Notes under the pieces: model-generated
What the model was told of the DNA's origin: nothing
The model's input: only the letters and a program-made list of their open reading frames with translations
Databases searched by the model: none
Origin: Marinobacter sp. C7
GTDB taxonomy: Bacteria; Pseudomonadota; Gammaproteobacteria; Pseudomonadales; Oleiphilaceae
Assembly: GCF_022343555.1 (NCBI RefSeq)
Contig: NZ_JAKQZH010000001.1
Span: 1,470,108 to 1,534,107, forward strand
DNA length: 64,000 nt
Reading direction: 5' to 3'
In this document: positions 18,470 to 26,992 of the stretch, piece by piece
Numbering within the stretch: the stretch's first letter is position 1
Layout: the number at the start of each line of letters is the position of its first letter
Position numbers and translations under genes: made by a program

Positions 18470-18499
18470 TTGATAGTGTACAAAAATTAACGGTATATG
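18470..18499 (+). promoter_or_regulatory. Possible promoter of the helix-turn-helix gene
   Basis: TTGATA (18470-18475) and TATATG (18494-18499) lie 18 nt apart, ending 20 nt before the GTG start. Their position supports the short reading of the downstream gene. Confidence 0.35.
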
Positions 18500-18519
18500 C
18501 TGGCAATGAGGGAGATCAC

Positions 18520-18936
18520 GTGCGGTATCTTCAATCGTTCAACCGTCGCCTACGACAGCTCCGGGAGCAGGGGCGGCTGTCCTCCTGGGATGTCGCCGAA
18601 ATGTGCGGTGTTGATGAAGCGAGGGTACTCAGCTGGGAGGCCACTGATGCCCGTCAGCGCAGTTACCCGGGCGTTGTAGAGCTGCTGGATCTTTGCCTGA
18701 AGACCGAAACACCACTGGAACACCTCCTGGATCTGGAAGCTCAGGGCGAGGGTGGCCAGCTGGAACTGCCGGGCCTGGCCTTTAGTAACAGCGACGATCT
18801 GTCGGTGGCGTTGAAGGAGCTGGAGGAGGAAATCGAGCGTATCCAGCTGACTGACGAGGAGAGTGAACTTCTGCGCCGGTTCCGCAGAACGTCTACGGAG
18901 AACCGGCGCATGGTTTTCCAGTTGCTGGGCCGCTGA
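18520..18936 (+). CDS. Small helix-turn-helix (XRE-like) regulator
   Basis: 138-aa protein. Residues about 4-65 look like a Cro/C1-type helix-turn-helix (RRLRQLREQGRLSSWDVAEM...DEARVLSWEA), followed by a predicted charged helical segment at 95-125 rich in Glu and Arg (KELEEEIERIQLTDEESELL). The GTG at 18520 has GAGGGAG at 18508-18514; the frame is open back to 18310 but that extension has no family resemblance. Target genes are unknown. Convergent with galU, 15 nt apart. Confidence 0.7.
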   Translation: MRYLQSFNRRLRQLREQGRLSSWDVAEMCGVDEARVLSWEATDARQRSYPGVVELLDLCLKTETPLEHLLDLEAQGEGGQLELPGLAFSNSDDLSVALKELEEEIERIQLTDEESELLRRFRRTSTENRRMVFQLLGR

Positions 18937-18951
18937 GAGCCAGCAACCTCC

Positions 18952-19788
18952 CTATTTTTTCTTCTTGTAGATGTTCTCGTAGACGTAGTTGGTGGCCTCG
19001 ACAAAGCCGTCGATGCTGCCACAGTCAAAGCGTCGGCCCTTGAATTGATAGGCAAGGACGCAGCCATTCTTTGCCTGCTCCATGAGAGCGTCGGTGATCT
19101 GAACCTCACCATTCTTACCTGCGGGTGTGCGTTCGAGGATGTCGAAGATATCCGGTGTCAGGATGTAGCGACCGATAATCGCAAGGTTGCTCGGGGCATC
19201 CTCGGGGGCAGGCTTCTCCACCATGTCGGTGATGCGGAACAGGCCGTCTTTCATGGATTCCCCTGCGATCACCCCGTACTTGTGAGTTTCGTCGGCAGGG
19301 ACTTCCTCGATCGCGACGATGGAGCAGCGGAACTGGTTATACAATTTCACCATCTGCTCAAGCACGCCTTCACCATCCTGGGGACCCAGGCAGAAATCAT
19401 CCGCCAGGACCACAGCAAAGGGATTATCGCCCACCAGGTTCCGGCCCGTCAGGATGGCGTGGCCGAGGCCCTTCATTTCATTCTGGCGGGTAAAGGCAAA
19501 GCTGTTGTGGTTGATGAGGTCCCGTATCGAGGTAAGCAGATCCTCTTTGCCGGAGCCTGCAATCTGGTGCTCCAACTCGTAGCTGATGTCGAAATGGTCT
19601 TCGATAGCGCGTTTGCCCCGGCCGGTGACGAACCCGAATTCATGGATACCGGCAGCAGCCGCCTCCTCAACGCCATATTGCACCAGTGGTTTGTTCACCA
19701 CCGGCAGAATCTCCTTGGGCATGGCCTTGGTGGCCGGCAGGAAGCGGGTACCGTAGCCGGCAACGGGGAACAGGCATTTCTTGATCAT
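18952..19788 (-). CDS. galU: UTP-glucose-1-phosphate uridylyltransferase GalU
   Basis: Makes UDP-glucose from UTP and glucose-1-phosphate. The 278-aa protein has the nucleotide-binding start LFPVAGYGTRFLPATKAMPK and the conserved LADDFCLG and EKPAPEDAPSNLAI segments. UDP-glucose is the donor for OpgH in the adjacent glucan operon and feeds exopolysaccharide sugars. The ribosome site AAGGA lies just upstream of the ATG. Confidence 0.97.
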   Translation of the reverse strand: MIKKCLFPVAGYGTRFLPATKAMPKEILPVVNKPLVQYGVEEAAAAGIHEFGFVTGRGKRAIEDHFDISYELEHQIAGSGKEDLLTSIRDLINHNSFAFTRQNEMKGLGHAILTGRNLVGDNPFAVVLADDFCLGPQDGEGVLEQMVKLYNQFRCSIVAIEEVPADETHKYGVIAGESMKDGLFRITDMVEKPAPEDAPSNLAIIGRYILTPDIFDILERTPAGKNGEVQITDALMEQAKNGCVLAYQFKGRRFDCGSIDGFVEATNYVYENIYKKKK

Positions 19789-20070
19789 TCCAGTTGTCCT
19801 TAAGGGTTGGGGTAATCCAGTACAAACACAAACTGTGCCGAGTTTAACCCAATTCAGGGGGCAAATTGCAGGGATGGGGCATTTGCTATGAAAAACCGAG
19901 CATTACCGGATGGTAAGCATGCGGAGTGTTAAGTCACTCTGTGAGGTTTTGTTTATATAGCACTGATTGCAGGATTAAAATTGTAAAGATTGGCAACATC
20001 CTCTAGGAGAATTTTCGCGCCTCTTATATAACGGATCTGTAATTTTGACGTGACCGAAGAGGAGCGGGAT
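19789..20070. other. 282-nt intergenic region between galU and the barrel gene
   Basis: Divergent control region, A+T-richer than its flanks. I see a small GAGTG/CACTC inverted repeat near 19922-19937 and T/A-rich stretches that could be -10 boxes (TATATA near 20030), but nothing firm enough to name. Confidence 0.3.
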
Positions 20071-21222
20071 TTGCGCGCACTGAACATTACTGCACTGATT
20101 TTGTGCGTGTCCGTGCCCGCTGTTACCGAGGGAGCACAGGATCGGGGCGTGGCAGGAGCGTGGGTATACGAGGCCACCAGTGTGCTCGACTCGGTGACGG
20201 ATTACCTTTCCAACCGCATCGAAGTATCCGGCAGTTCCAGTCACAGCAATGACCGATCAGCTGGCCACCTGACGCTTGCGGCAAACGGGGTGATATGGTC
20301 CCGGCATGAGCTGGGCCTCCAATTCAGTGATTCTGCCTCCCGCAAGGAAGACGACGGCCAGAAGTCCCTCGCGCTTCGCTATGCCATGCCTTTGATTGGT
20401 AACCGCCTCGAGCTGGAAGTCGAGGAGAGTCAGTATCGCGGTGTTTTGACGGAGCCGGGTCAACAACTGGATGTCAGTGGTAACCAGAGTTTTTTCCGCT
20501 TCACTGCAACCCGTTCGCTGGGCTCGGTTCTGGGGTGGGATGTGCATCAGGTTATCCGGCATTCCGGCAGTGACAGGAGTGTTTATGAGGAAGCGGAGTG
20601 GGTCCGCGATTCTGCGCACCAGTTGTCGAGCATTGGTCTGAAATGTTCCGGGGCTGAGGAGTTGGGGGACGGCTTTCGGGCCTCCACACAGTTGACCGCT
20701 GTGGGCGGGATGGAATACCGGAGCACCGAATACGCTGAAACTGAAATGCAGAAGCGTACACAGTTTCATCGGCTCGAGTTGGAGGCGTTGCTGCAGCGGC
20801 AGGTGTTGGACTGGAATCTGGATCTGGGCGGCCGATACCAGTTTGCTCCTGAAGATTTACCCGGCTCCGAGCGGATTACCGTTGGCGGGTCGGCGCTCAT
20901 TTCCGGTTTTAACGGTCAATCCGTTTCCAGTGCCGAAGGCGGCTGGCTTCGTCTTGACGCAGCCAGCCCCTCATACCACATGCCGTTTGCTTCCCGTTTT
21001 CGGTCTTCCGTATCCTTTTCCCTGATGCGTGGCTGGGCGCCTCTTGAGAAAGGTGATCGGCAAAGGTTTGCCTCTGTCAGCGCCGGAGAGATTTCCCTCA
21101 ACGTCAGTTCGGACAGGTTTCGGGCAGATATGACGGTTGGCAGTCTGATCGATTCCGATCGCCTGGATGTATTCGTTCCCTCAGTCCCCGATGTGGCGCT
21201 GTCCCTGCACATGGGCATCTGA
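20071..21222 (+). CDS. TpsB-like outer-membrane beta-barrel without POTRA domains
   Basis: 383-aa exported protein. After a signal peptide (RALNITALILCVSVPAVTEGA) it goes straight into barrel strands resembling the ShlB/FhaC C-terminal domain. The strand-loop region SERITVGGSALISGFNGQSV...AEGGWLRLD matches the family's L6 region, but the usual VRGY/VRGF tetrad reads ISGF, so the arginine is lost. The POTRA domains and N-terminal plug helix of true TpsB transporters (about 550 aa) are missing. I chose the TTG at 20071, which has GAAGAGGAG upstream and begins the signal peptide; a GTG at 20050 is the alternative. Function unknown; it directly precedes the opg operon on the same strand, so export or surface roles linked to periplasmic glucan are possible but unproven. 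Confidence 0.65.
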   Translation: MRALNITALILCVSVPAVTEGAQDRGVAGAWVYEATSVLDSVTDYLSNRIEVSGSSSHSNDRSAGHLTLAANGVIWSRHELGLQFSDSASRKEDDGQKSLALRYAMPLIGNRLELEVEESQYRGVLTEPGQQLDVSGNQSFFRFTATRSLGSVLGWDVHQVIRHSGSDRSVYEEAEWVRDSAHQLSSIGLKCSGAEELGDGFRASTQLTAVGGMEYRSTEYAETEMQKRTQFHRLELEALLQRQVLDWNLDLGGRYQFAPEDLPGSERITVGGSALISGFNGQSVSSAEGGWLRLDAASPSYHMPFASRFRSSVSFSLMRGWAPLEKGDRQRFASVSAGEISLNVSSDRFRADMTVGSLIDSDRLDVFVPSVPDVALSLHMGI

Positions 21223-21314
21223 AAGTCCTTAATTAGCCGTTACGAAGATGTCACTTGTGGCCTACTCCGCCACGGGTGTTACATTCAAAGGACGGAAAAC
21301 AGGGAGTTTTCAGA

Positions 21315-22859
21315 ATGGTCCGCATCGGATACCTCAGAATTTTTTTCATCACCTCTGCGATGCTTCTCCTTTCCGGGCAGGCGGGCGCATTCGGGTTTGA
21401 TGAGGTGGCCGCCAGGGCGGAGGCGCTGGCGGCTGAAGAGTTCCGGGCACCTGAGCCGGTGCCGGAATTTCTACAGAACCTTGGTTATGAGCAATATCAG
21501 TCTATCCGGTTTCGCCCCGAGGCCAGCCTCTGGCGCGGCGGCAATTCCCGGTTCCAGGTGATGATGATGCCGACCGGCGGTTTTTACCGGCATCCGGTGG
21601 CTTTGAACGTCATTGACCGTGAGGGGGTACACCCACTCGGTTTTGATAAAACCCTGTTCGATTATCCTTCAACGGAACTCGCAAAGCGCGTGCCGGCGGA
21701 TCTTGGCTATGCCGGCTTCAAGTTGACCTACCCGTTGCGCAAACCCGGAGTGCAGAACCAGTTTCTCGTGTTCGGCGGCGCCAGTTATTTTCGGGGGGTG
21801 GCGGCTGGCCAGCGTTTTGGATTGTCGGCCCGAGGTATAGCGGTGGACACCGGCCTGGCATCCGGTGAAGAGTTCCCCGGGTTCCGGGAGTTCTGGCTGG
21901 AGCGGCCGAAGGGCGGCAGCGATGTCGTGGTGGTCTATGGACTGCTGGACGGTCCCAGTCTGACCGGGGCTTACCGCTTCGAGGTTCATCCGGGCAAGAA
22001 ACTGAGACTGGAGGTCGGTGCCCGGCTCTTCTTCAGGAGCGAGGTGGACCAGCTCGGACTGGCCCCACTAACCTCAATGTTCTTCTACGGTGAAAACACC
22101 CTGCGTCCTCGCGGCCAATGGCGCCCCCAGGTGCATGACTCCGACGGGCTGCTGATTCACGATGAGCAATCCGGCGAATGGCTTTGGCGTCCCCTGCTGA
22201 ATCCGGCAGAGCTTCAACTGGGGTTTCATCAGGTCGGGAACCTCGGTGGCTTCGGTCTGATCCAGCGCGACCGGGAGTTCTCCCGATTTGAGGACAGCGA
22301 GGCAAGATATGACCTCCGGCCCAGTGCCTGGGTTGAGCCCGGGGAGGACTGGGGTAATGGCGAGGTCGTCCTCGTGGAAATTCCGACCGACTCTGAAGCC
22401 AACGACAACATCGTCGCGTTCTGGAAACCCCGCCAGCAAGTCGCGGCAGGAGACAGCCGCTATCTGACTTACACACTCACTTTCGGGGCACCATCCATCA
22501 GCGGGCATCCTCTGGGCCGGGCGGTCAGGACGTTCGTCGGCGACGGCGCGCAGCCTGGAGGCGGCGAAGCCGAAGGGGCCTATCGCTTCATTGTCGATTT
22601 CCAGGGCGGAGCAATGGATCAGCTGGATCGTAATGCCGCGGTCGTGAGTGAAGTGAGTGCCCGAGGCGGCAAAATTGTCGAGCATTTTGCCGAGTACATC
22701 GAAGCCCGTCATGGCTGGCGACTGTCAATATTGGCCAGGCCGGAGGAAGGAAAGGATCTGGCGCTACGGGGTGTACTGTCCGCCGACGGAAAGCCTGTCA
22801 GTGAAACCTGGACTTATCAGCTGGGACCGGCGACCGGGCTGAGAAAGCAGGTGCAATAG
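21315..22859 (+). CDS. opgG: Glucan biosynthesis protein OpgG (MdoG)
   Basis: Periplasmic protein needed for osmoregulated periplasmic glucan synthesis, thought to act on the nascent beta-glucan released by OpgH. 514 aa with a signal peptide (VRIGYLRIFFITSAMLLLSG...AGA) and a two-domain beta-sandwich sequence. Family blocks include FGASYFRG-like VFGGASYFRGVAAGQ, LTSMFFYGEN, and the VWVEPGEDWGNG-type SAWVEPGEDWGNGEV. Start at ATG 21315 behind GGGAG; the open frame extends upstream to 21255 without a ribosome site. First gene of opgG-orf89-opgH-opgD. Confidence 0.94.
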   Translation: MVRIGYLRIFFITSAMLLLSGQAGAFGFDEVAARAEALAAEEFRAPEPVPEFLQNLGYEQYQSIRFRPEASLWRGGNSRFQVMMMPTGGFYRHPVALNVIDREGVHPLGFDKTLFDYPSTELAKRVPADLGYAGFKLTYPLRKPGVQNQFLVFGGASYFRGVAAGQRFGLSARGIAVDTGLASGEEFPGFREFWLERPKGGSDVVVVYGLLDGPSLTGAYRFEVHPGKKLRLEVGARLFFRSEVDQLGLAPLTSMFFYGENTLRPRGQWRPQVHDSDGLLIHDEQSGEWLWRPLLNPAELQLGFHQVGNLGGFGLIQRDREFSRFEDSEARYDLRPSAWVEPGEDWGNGEVVLVEIPTDSEANDNIVAFWKPRQQVAAGDSRYLTYTLTFGAPSISGHPLGRAVRTFVGDGAQPGGGEAEGAYRFIVDFQGGAMDQLDRNAAVVSEVSARGGKIVEHFAEYIEARHGWRLSILARPEEGKDLALRGVLSADGKPVSETWTYQLGPATGLRKQVQ

Positions 22860-22883
22860 TCATTCTCAAGGAGGAACCATGCC

Positions 22884-23153
22884 ATGGCAGAGATTTCCTT
22901 GCAGGACGTCTTTAACCGGGCCTACACCTATCTCAGGGCATCCGGAATCGACATGACAGTGGACCGTTACCGCACGCTCCTTCATCTCATTGAAGATTCC
23001 GTCGCCTCGGCGGATGAGGAGGAGCAAGAGGACGCACTTCTCGAGTCGGCCATGGAAAGGATTCCCCGGTATTTTGAGCTGCCTGAAAACAGGGCACCAA
23101 AAGCAACTCCTCCGCTATTCCGGGGCAGTATCGGATATGGCCGTGATGACTGA
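22884..23153 (+). CDS. Small conserved-looking protein between opgG and opgH
   Basis: 89-aa acidic cytoplasmic protein with a strong ribosome site (AAGGAGG), 24 nt after opgG, and overlapping the opgH start by 17 nt. No signal peptide or membrane segment. The sequence predicts two helices (SLQDVFNRAYTYLRASG and YRTLLHLIEDSVASADEEEQEDAL) and a C-terminal tail rich in Pro, Gly and Arg. I do not recognise the family. Its strong translation signal and tight coupling to OpgH suggest a role in assembly or control of the glucosyltransferase; this is inference. Confidence 0.7.
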   Translation: MAEISLQDVFNRAYTYLRASGIDMTVDRYRTLLHLIEDSVASADEEEQEDALLESAMERIPRYFELPENRAPKATPPLFRGSIGYGRDD

Positions 23154-25254
23154 TGTCTGTCAGGCACCTTCCCGCGAAAGCTCCACGAATTGGCGGAGGG
23201 TTGCGTTCCTGCGGCGGGCACTTCTGATTGGCCTGGTTTTTGGCCAGACTCTGGTAGCCTGCTATTACCTGTTGTGGGTGCTTCCCTATCATGGGGGAAC
23301 CTGGCTCGAACTCGCTATTCTCGGCCTGTTTGCCGTTCTCTATGCCTGGATCGCAGTCGGCTTCTGGGTCGCGGCTTTTGGCTTCGTCTTGAGGCTGAGG
23401 GGTGGTGACCGGTACTCATTGCTTCGGCGCCACCGTAATCGTGACATCGAGTCGGTGCCAGTGGCCCGGACCGCTATTGTGATGCCGGTCTACCATGAGC
23501 CGGTTCACTGGACGTTCAGCGGCCTGAAGGCGGTTTACCGGGACCTTCAACGGAAAGGTCAGCTCGACCATTTCGAGTTCTTCATTCTGTCGGACAGCCG
23601 TGACCCGGACACCTGGCTTGAAGAGCAGGCAGCGTGGAATCGGCTGGTCAGAGAACTGGGCGCCGAGGGTCGGTTGTTCTATCGCCGGCGGCCGGTCAAC
23701 CTGAACTACAAGAGCGGGAATGTTGCCGATTTCCTGCGTCGCTGGGGGCGGCATTACGAGTACATGGTCGTGCTTGATGCGGATAGCCTCGTCAGTGCCG
23801 ATACGCTTGTCCGGATGGTCCGCCTCATGGAGCTCGAACCGCGGGTCGGCATCCTGCAGACCAACCCGAACGTGATAAACGGCCAGTCCCTGTTCGCCCG
23901 GATCCAGCAGTTTGCCAATCGTTTCTACTCGCCGCTGTTTGCAACGGGGCTGGCGGCTGTCCAGATGGGGGATGCCGCATTCTGGGGGCACAACGCCATT
24001 CTCAGGGTGCGGCCTTTCATGCGCTTTTGCGGCCTGAGAAAGCTCCGGGGTCCCGGAATCTTCGGAGGGCCGATTATGAGTCATGACTTTGTCGAAGCTG
24101 CTTACATGGGCCGGGCAGGGTATGAAGTATGGCTGGAACCCGGGTTGGGTGAGAGTTTCGAGGAATCACCGCCGACGCTGTCCGATGAACTGGTCAGGGA
24201 CAACCGGTGGGCCAAGGGCAATCTGCAACACCTGTGGATCATGCTGACAGCGCCGGGCCTGAGGTTTGCGCACCGGCTGGCATTCCTGAACGGTATCATG
24301 GCGTATGTCGCGTCACCCCTGTGGCTCCTGTTCCTGATCTGTACAACCGCGGAAGCGGCACGGATGACCCTTGCCCCCATTGACTACTTCCCCGAGGGCC
24401 ATCAGGGGCTGTTTCCCCTTTGGCCCGAGTGGCGGCCCGAGTGGGCACTGGCACTGGCTCTGAGTACCGCGCTGCTGCTGTTCCTGCCGAAAGTGTTTGC
24501 CCTGGCGGATGCGTTTTGTCATCGCCTCGCCGGCGGCTTTGGTGGGCCAGGCCGTCTGACAGCGAGTGTCCTGATCGAAATCGCGGTGTCTGTCCTGCTC
24601 GCCCCATTGCGGATGCTCGCACACAGCCGGTTTGTGGTGGCGGCACTTCTGAATGTGTCCCTGAAATGGGCCGGGCAAAACCGTACCGAAGAGACGTCCT
24701 GGTCCGAAGCGTTCCGGCATCATCTGCCCGGGATGGTCATCGGGGTAGGGTGGTCCGCTTTTGCCTGGTCGCTGGATCGTCTGTTCTTCCTGTGGTCTCT
24801 TCCTGTTGCCCTGCCACTGGTGATGGCGGTGCCAACATCCGTTCTCCTCAGTCGGATAGCCATCGGCCAGAGACTGAAGGTCCGGCGCCTGCTCACCATT
24901 CCCGAGGAGGAAGTGCCACTGAAGATCCTGGAGGACGCACGCAAGGCTCGGGCCGGGTCTCCGTCAGAGACCGGACTCAGCCCATTACAGCGGGCCGTTC
25001 TGAGCCCGGATCTGAATCATCTTCACTGGTCCCTCGCCCGGGATCATCGAGCCGCTGTACGTGACGACAACCTCAGAATGGCCGTTACGCGATGTATTCA
25101 GAGCGGACCTGAGGCACTCTCTGCGGCTGAACTCACCCAGGTCCTGCAGGACAGACGTTCCCTGAGAGAACTGCATCGCAAGGCGTGGATAGCCCCGCCC
25201 TCCGGTTATTGGGGGCGGTGCATTCAACGCCTGGCCCAGGAAAGCGGGTCCTGA
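23137..25254 (+). CDS. opgH: Glucans biosynthesis glucosyltransferase OpgH (MdoH)
   Basis: Inner-membrane family-2 glucosyltransferase that polymerises UDP-glucose into the linear glucan backbone. 705 aa, shorter than the 847 aa of E. coli OpgH because the N-terminal cytoplasmic extension is reduced. Membrane segments flank a catalytic domain with TAIVMPVYHEP, the acidic motifs SDSRDPD and VVLDADS, and an RDNRWAKGN motif matching the (Q/R)xxRW signature. The ATG at 23137 (or 23146) lies inside the end of the 89-aa gene; the open frame extends to 22990 but that part is a shadow of the small gene. Confidence 0.93.
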   Translation: MAVMTDVCQAPSRESSTNWRRVAFLRRALLIGLVFGQTLVACYYLLWVLPYHGGTWLELAILGLFAVLYAWIAVGFWVAAFGFVLRLRGGDRYSLLRRHRNRDIESVPVARTAIVMPVYHEPVHWTFSGLKAVYRDLQRKGQLDHFEFFILSDSRDPDTWLEEQAAWNRLVRELGAEGRLFYRRRPVNLNYKSGNVADFLRRWGRHYEYMVVLDADSLVSADTLVRMVRLMELEPRVGILQTNPNVINGQSLFARIQQFANRFYSPLFATGLAAVQMGDAAFWGHNAILRVRPFMRFCGLRKLRGPGIFGGPIMSHDFVEAAYMGRAGYEVWLEPGLGESFEESPPTLSDELVRDNRWAKGNLQHLWIMLTAPGLRFAHRLAFLNGIMAYVASPLWLLFLICTTAEAARMTLAPIDYFPEGHQGLFPLWPEWRPEWALALALSTALLLFLPKVFALADAFCHRLAGGFGGPGRLTASVLIEIAVSVLLAPLRMLAHSRFVVAALLNVSLKWAGQNRTEETSWSEAFRHHLPGMVIGVGWSAFAWSLDRLFFLWSLPVALPLVMAVPTSVLLSRIAIGQRLKVRRLLTIPEEEVPLKILEDARKARAGSPSETGLSPLQRAVLSPDLNHLHWSLARDHRAAVRDDNLRMAVTRCIQSGPEALSAAELTQVLQDRRSLRELHRKAWIAPPSGYWGRCIQRLAQESGS

Positions 25255-25297
25255 ATTACGGGAAAAGAACCCTTGATCTATGCGGGAGGAGAGCACT

Positions 25298-26884
25298 GTG
25301 GACAGGAGAACCTTGCTCAAGGCATTGCTGGCAGCGATGGGAAGCTACGGGCTGCCGCATTTGGTACATGCGGCGCCGGAGAGTTGGGGCATGGGTGGGA
25401 AGAACGAGGGAGAGCCATTCAGTTATGCCTGGCTAAAGGGGCATGCAAGAAACCTGGCAACCCGTGCCTACGAGAGTCACGAGGGAGAAATTCCCGATGC
25501 CCTGAAAAACCTCTCATGGGACGACTATCAGGCAATCCGGTTCCGGGAGGACCACGCGTTGTGGAAAGAGACCGCTTCAGCGTTCCAGGTCCAGTTGTTC
25601 CACCTGGGGCTGTTCTTTCTTGCCCCCGTCAGAATCCATGAAGTACGGGATGGCAAGGCTACCGAGCTGGCCTACAGTCCCGACTATTTCTCTTACAACG
25701 GCGAGCAACCTCTGGGTGATCTTCCCGAAGATCTGGGATTTGCGGGCTTCCGTGTCCATTACCACACGAACTTCGAACTCGATGTTGCCTCGTTCCTCGG
25801 CGCCAGTTATTTCCGGGCGGTCGGCGCGGAGATGCAATACGGTATCTCGGCCCGGGGCCTGGCCATCAACACGGGAACAGGCGAGGAAGAGGAATTCCCC
25901 AGGTTTACCGCCTTCTGGCTGGAGCGGCCGGGGAAAGATCAGGAGGCACTGAAGGTCTGGGCGCTACTTGATTCACCAAGCACGACCGGCGCCTATGCGT
26001 TCGTGATTGACCCGGGGCGCAACCTGGTCATGGACGTGGATGTGGCGTTGTACCCCCGCAAGCAGATGAGCCGCGTGGGGGTTGCGCCACTGACCAGCAT
26101 GTATCAGGTCGGGGAAAACAGTCGGCGGATGGACTACGACTGGCGCCCTGAGATTCACGATTCTGACGGTCTGGCCATACTGACCGGGTCGGGCGACTGG
26201 TTGTGGCGCCCATTGAGGAATCCTCGCCGGCTGGGGTTCAGCAGCTTTGCGGATCAGGGCCCTCGCGGGTTCGGTCTGCTTCAGCGGGACCGGAATTTCG
26301 ATCATTACCAGGACGATGGAGTGTTTTACGACCGCAGGCCCAGTGTCTGGGTTGAACCCCGCGAGAACTGGGGTAAGGGCAGTATCGATCTGGTTGAGAT
26401 TCCAACGGTTGATGAAACCTTCGACAACATCGTGGCGTTCTGGCACCCGGACCAGCCTCTGGAGGTTGGCCGTGAGTATCTCTTTTCCTACCGGCTGCAC
26501 TGGGGTGAGCGCGCACCGTCCCGACCCTACGAGCTGGCTTCGGTAGCGGCAACCCGCACCGGGCTCGGCGGTGTGGTTGGGCAGGAGCGTAAGTACTTCT
26601 CCTGGCGATTCGTGGTTGATTTTGCCGGTGGCCTTTTGCCAATGCTGGCGGAGGAATCCAGCGTAATCCCGGAAATCTCGGTTAGTCGGGGCAGGGTTGA
26701 AATCACTTCGGCGAGACCCTTGTCGGCAATTGACGGTTACCGGGCCATGTTTGACGTGGTTCCGGACGAATCCGAGGAACCGATTGAGCTACGGCTCTAT
26801 CTCAGCCTGGACGGCGAACCTATCACCGAAACCTGGCTGTACCAGTATTTTCCGCCACGTCCTGAGGATCGGAAGCTTTATTAG
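25298..26884 (+). CDS. opgD: Glucan biosynthesis protein OpgD (MdoD), Tat-exported
   Basis: Paralogue of OpgG that in E. coli controls glucan backbone length or structure. 528 aa; the body shares blocks with the OpgG encoded upstream (SFLGASYFRAVGAEMQYG, LTSMYQVGEN, SVWVEPRENWGKG). The N-terminus DRRTLLKALLAAMG carries a twin-arginine signal, as expected for OpgD. The GTG at 25298 follows GGGAGGAGAG and places the arginine pair right after the start; the ATG at 25280 would add six residues and overlap the ribosome site. Last gene of the operon. Confidence 0.93.
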   Translation: MDRRTLLKALLAAMGSYGLPHLVHAAPESWGMGGKNEGEPFSYAWLKGHARNLATRAYESHEGEIPDALKNLSWDDYQAIRFREDHALWKETASAFQVQLFHLGLFFLAPVRIHEVRDGKATELAYSPDYFSYNGEQPLGDLPEDLGFAGFRVHYHTNFELDVASFLGASYFRAVGAEMQYGISARGLAINTGTGEEEEFPRFTAFWLERPGKDQEALKVWALLDSPSTTGAYAFVIDPGRNLVMDVDVALYPRKQMSRVGVAPLTSMYQVGENSRRMDYDWRPEIHDSDGLAILTGSGDWLWRPLRNPRRLGFSSFADQGPRGFGLLQRDRNFDHYQDDGVFYDRRPSVWVEPRENWGKGSIDLVEIPTVDETFDNIVAFWHPDQPLEVGREYLFSYRLHWGERAPSRPYELASVAATRTGLGGVVGQERKYFSWRFVVDFAGGLLPMLAEESSVIPEISVSRGRVEITSARPLSAIDGYRAMFDVVPDESEEPIELRLYLSLDGEPITETWLYQYFPPRPEDRKLY

Positions 26885-26895
26885 GCTTCAGATAT

Positions 26896-26905
26896 ATGTT
26901 GACAA
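26896..26905. promoter_or_regulatory. Upstream GTTGACAA-type operator site (copy 1)
   Basis: ATGTTGACAA matches the palindrome TTGTNNACAA at 9 of 10 positions. It lies 32 nt upstream of copy 2, just after the opgD stop codon. Probable outer site for the GntR regulator encoded downstream. Confidence 0.45.
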
Positions 26906-26927
26906 TCCAGCCGTGGGTCAGGGTTTT

Positions 26928-26959
26928 TTGTTGACAATAATAGGGTCCAGGCGTAGATT
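26928..26959 (+). promoter_or_regulatory. gntR promoter with operator copy 2 over the -35 box
   Basis: TTGACA (26931-26936) and TAGATT (26954-26959) are exactly 17 nt apart, a good sigma-70 promoter. The -35 lies inside TTGTTGACAA (26928-26937), a palindrome of form TTGT-NN-ACAA, typical of FCD-type GntR operators. A bound regulator would block RNA polymerase. Confidence 0.6.
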
Positions 26960-26979
26960 TATGCCTAATCCAGTAACTA

Positions 26980-26989
26980 TTGTTGACAA
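26980..26989. promoter_or_regulatory. GTTGACAA-type operator site at the gntR start codon (copy 3)
   Basis: A second perfect TTGTTGACAA ends 3 nt before the ATG of the GntR gene, where ribosome or promoter-clearance interference is plausible. No better ribosome site is visible there, so the operator and translation start overlap. Confidence 0.5.
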
Positions 26990-26992
26990 GGC

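Noticed and set aside
19888..19932. A 14-codon open frame followed by a small inverted repeat, resembling a leader peptide
   Set aside because: No good ribosome site, no codon bias for a regulatory amino acid and only a 5-bp stem without a T-tract.
20050..21222. The barrel gene as a complete two-partner secretion transporter with a nearby exoprotein
   Set aside because: No POTRA region, no VRGY tetrad and no large TpsA-like exoprotein gene are present in the window.
22990..23136. A longer OpgH beginning at a TTG within the 89-aa gene
   Set aside because: The extra 49 residues are rich in Arg, Ser and Lys, match the shadow of the small gene in another frame and have no ribosome site.
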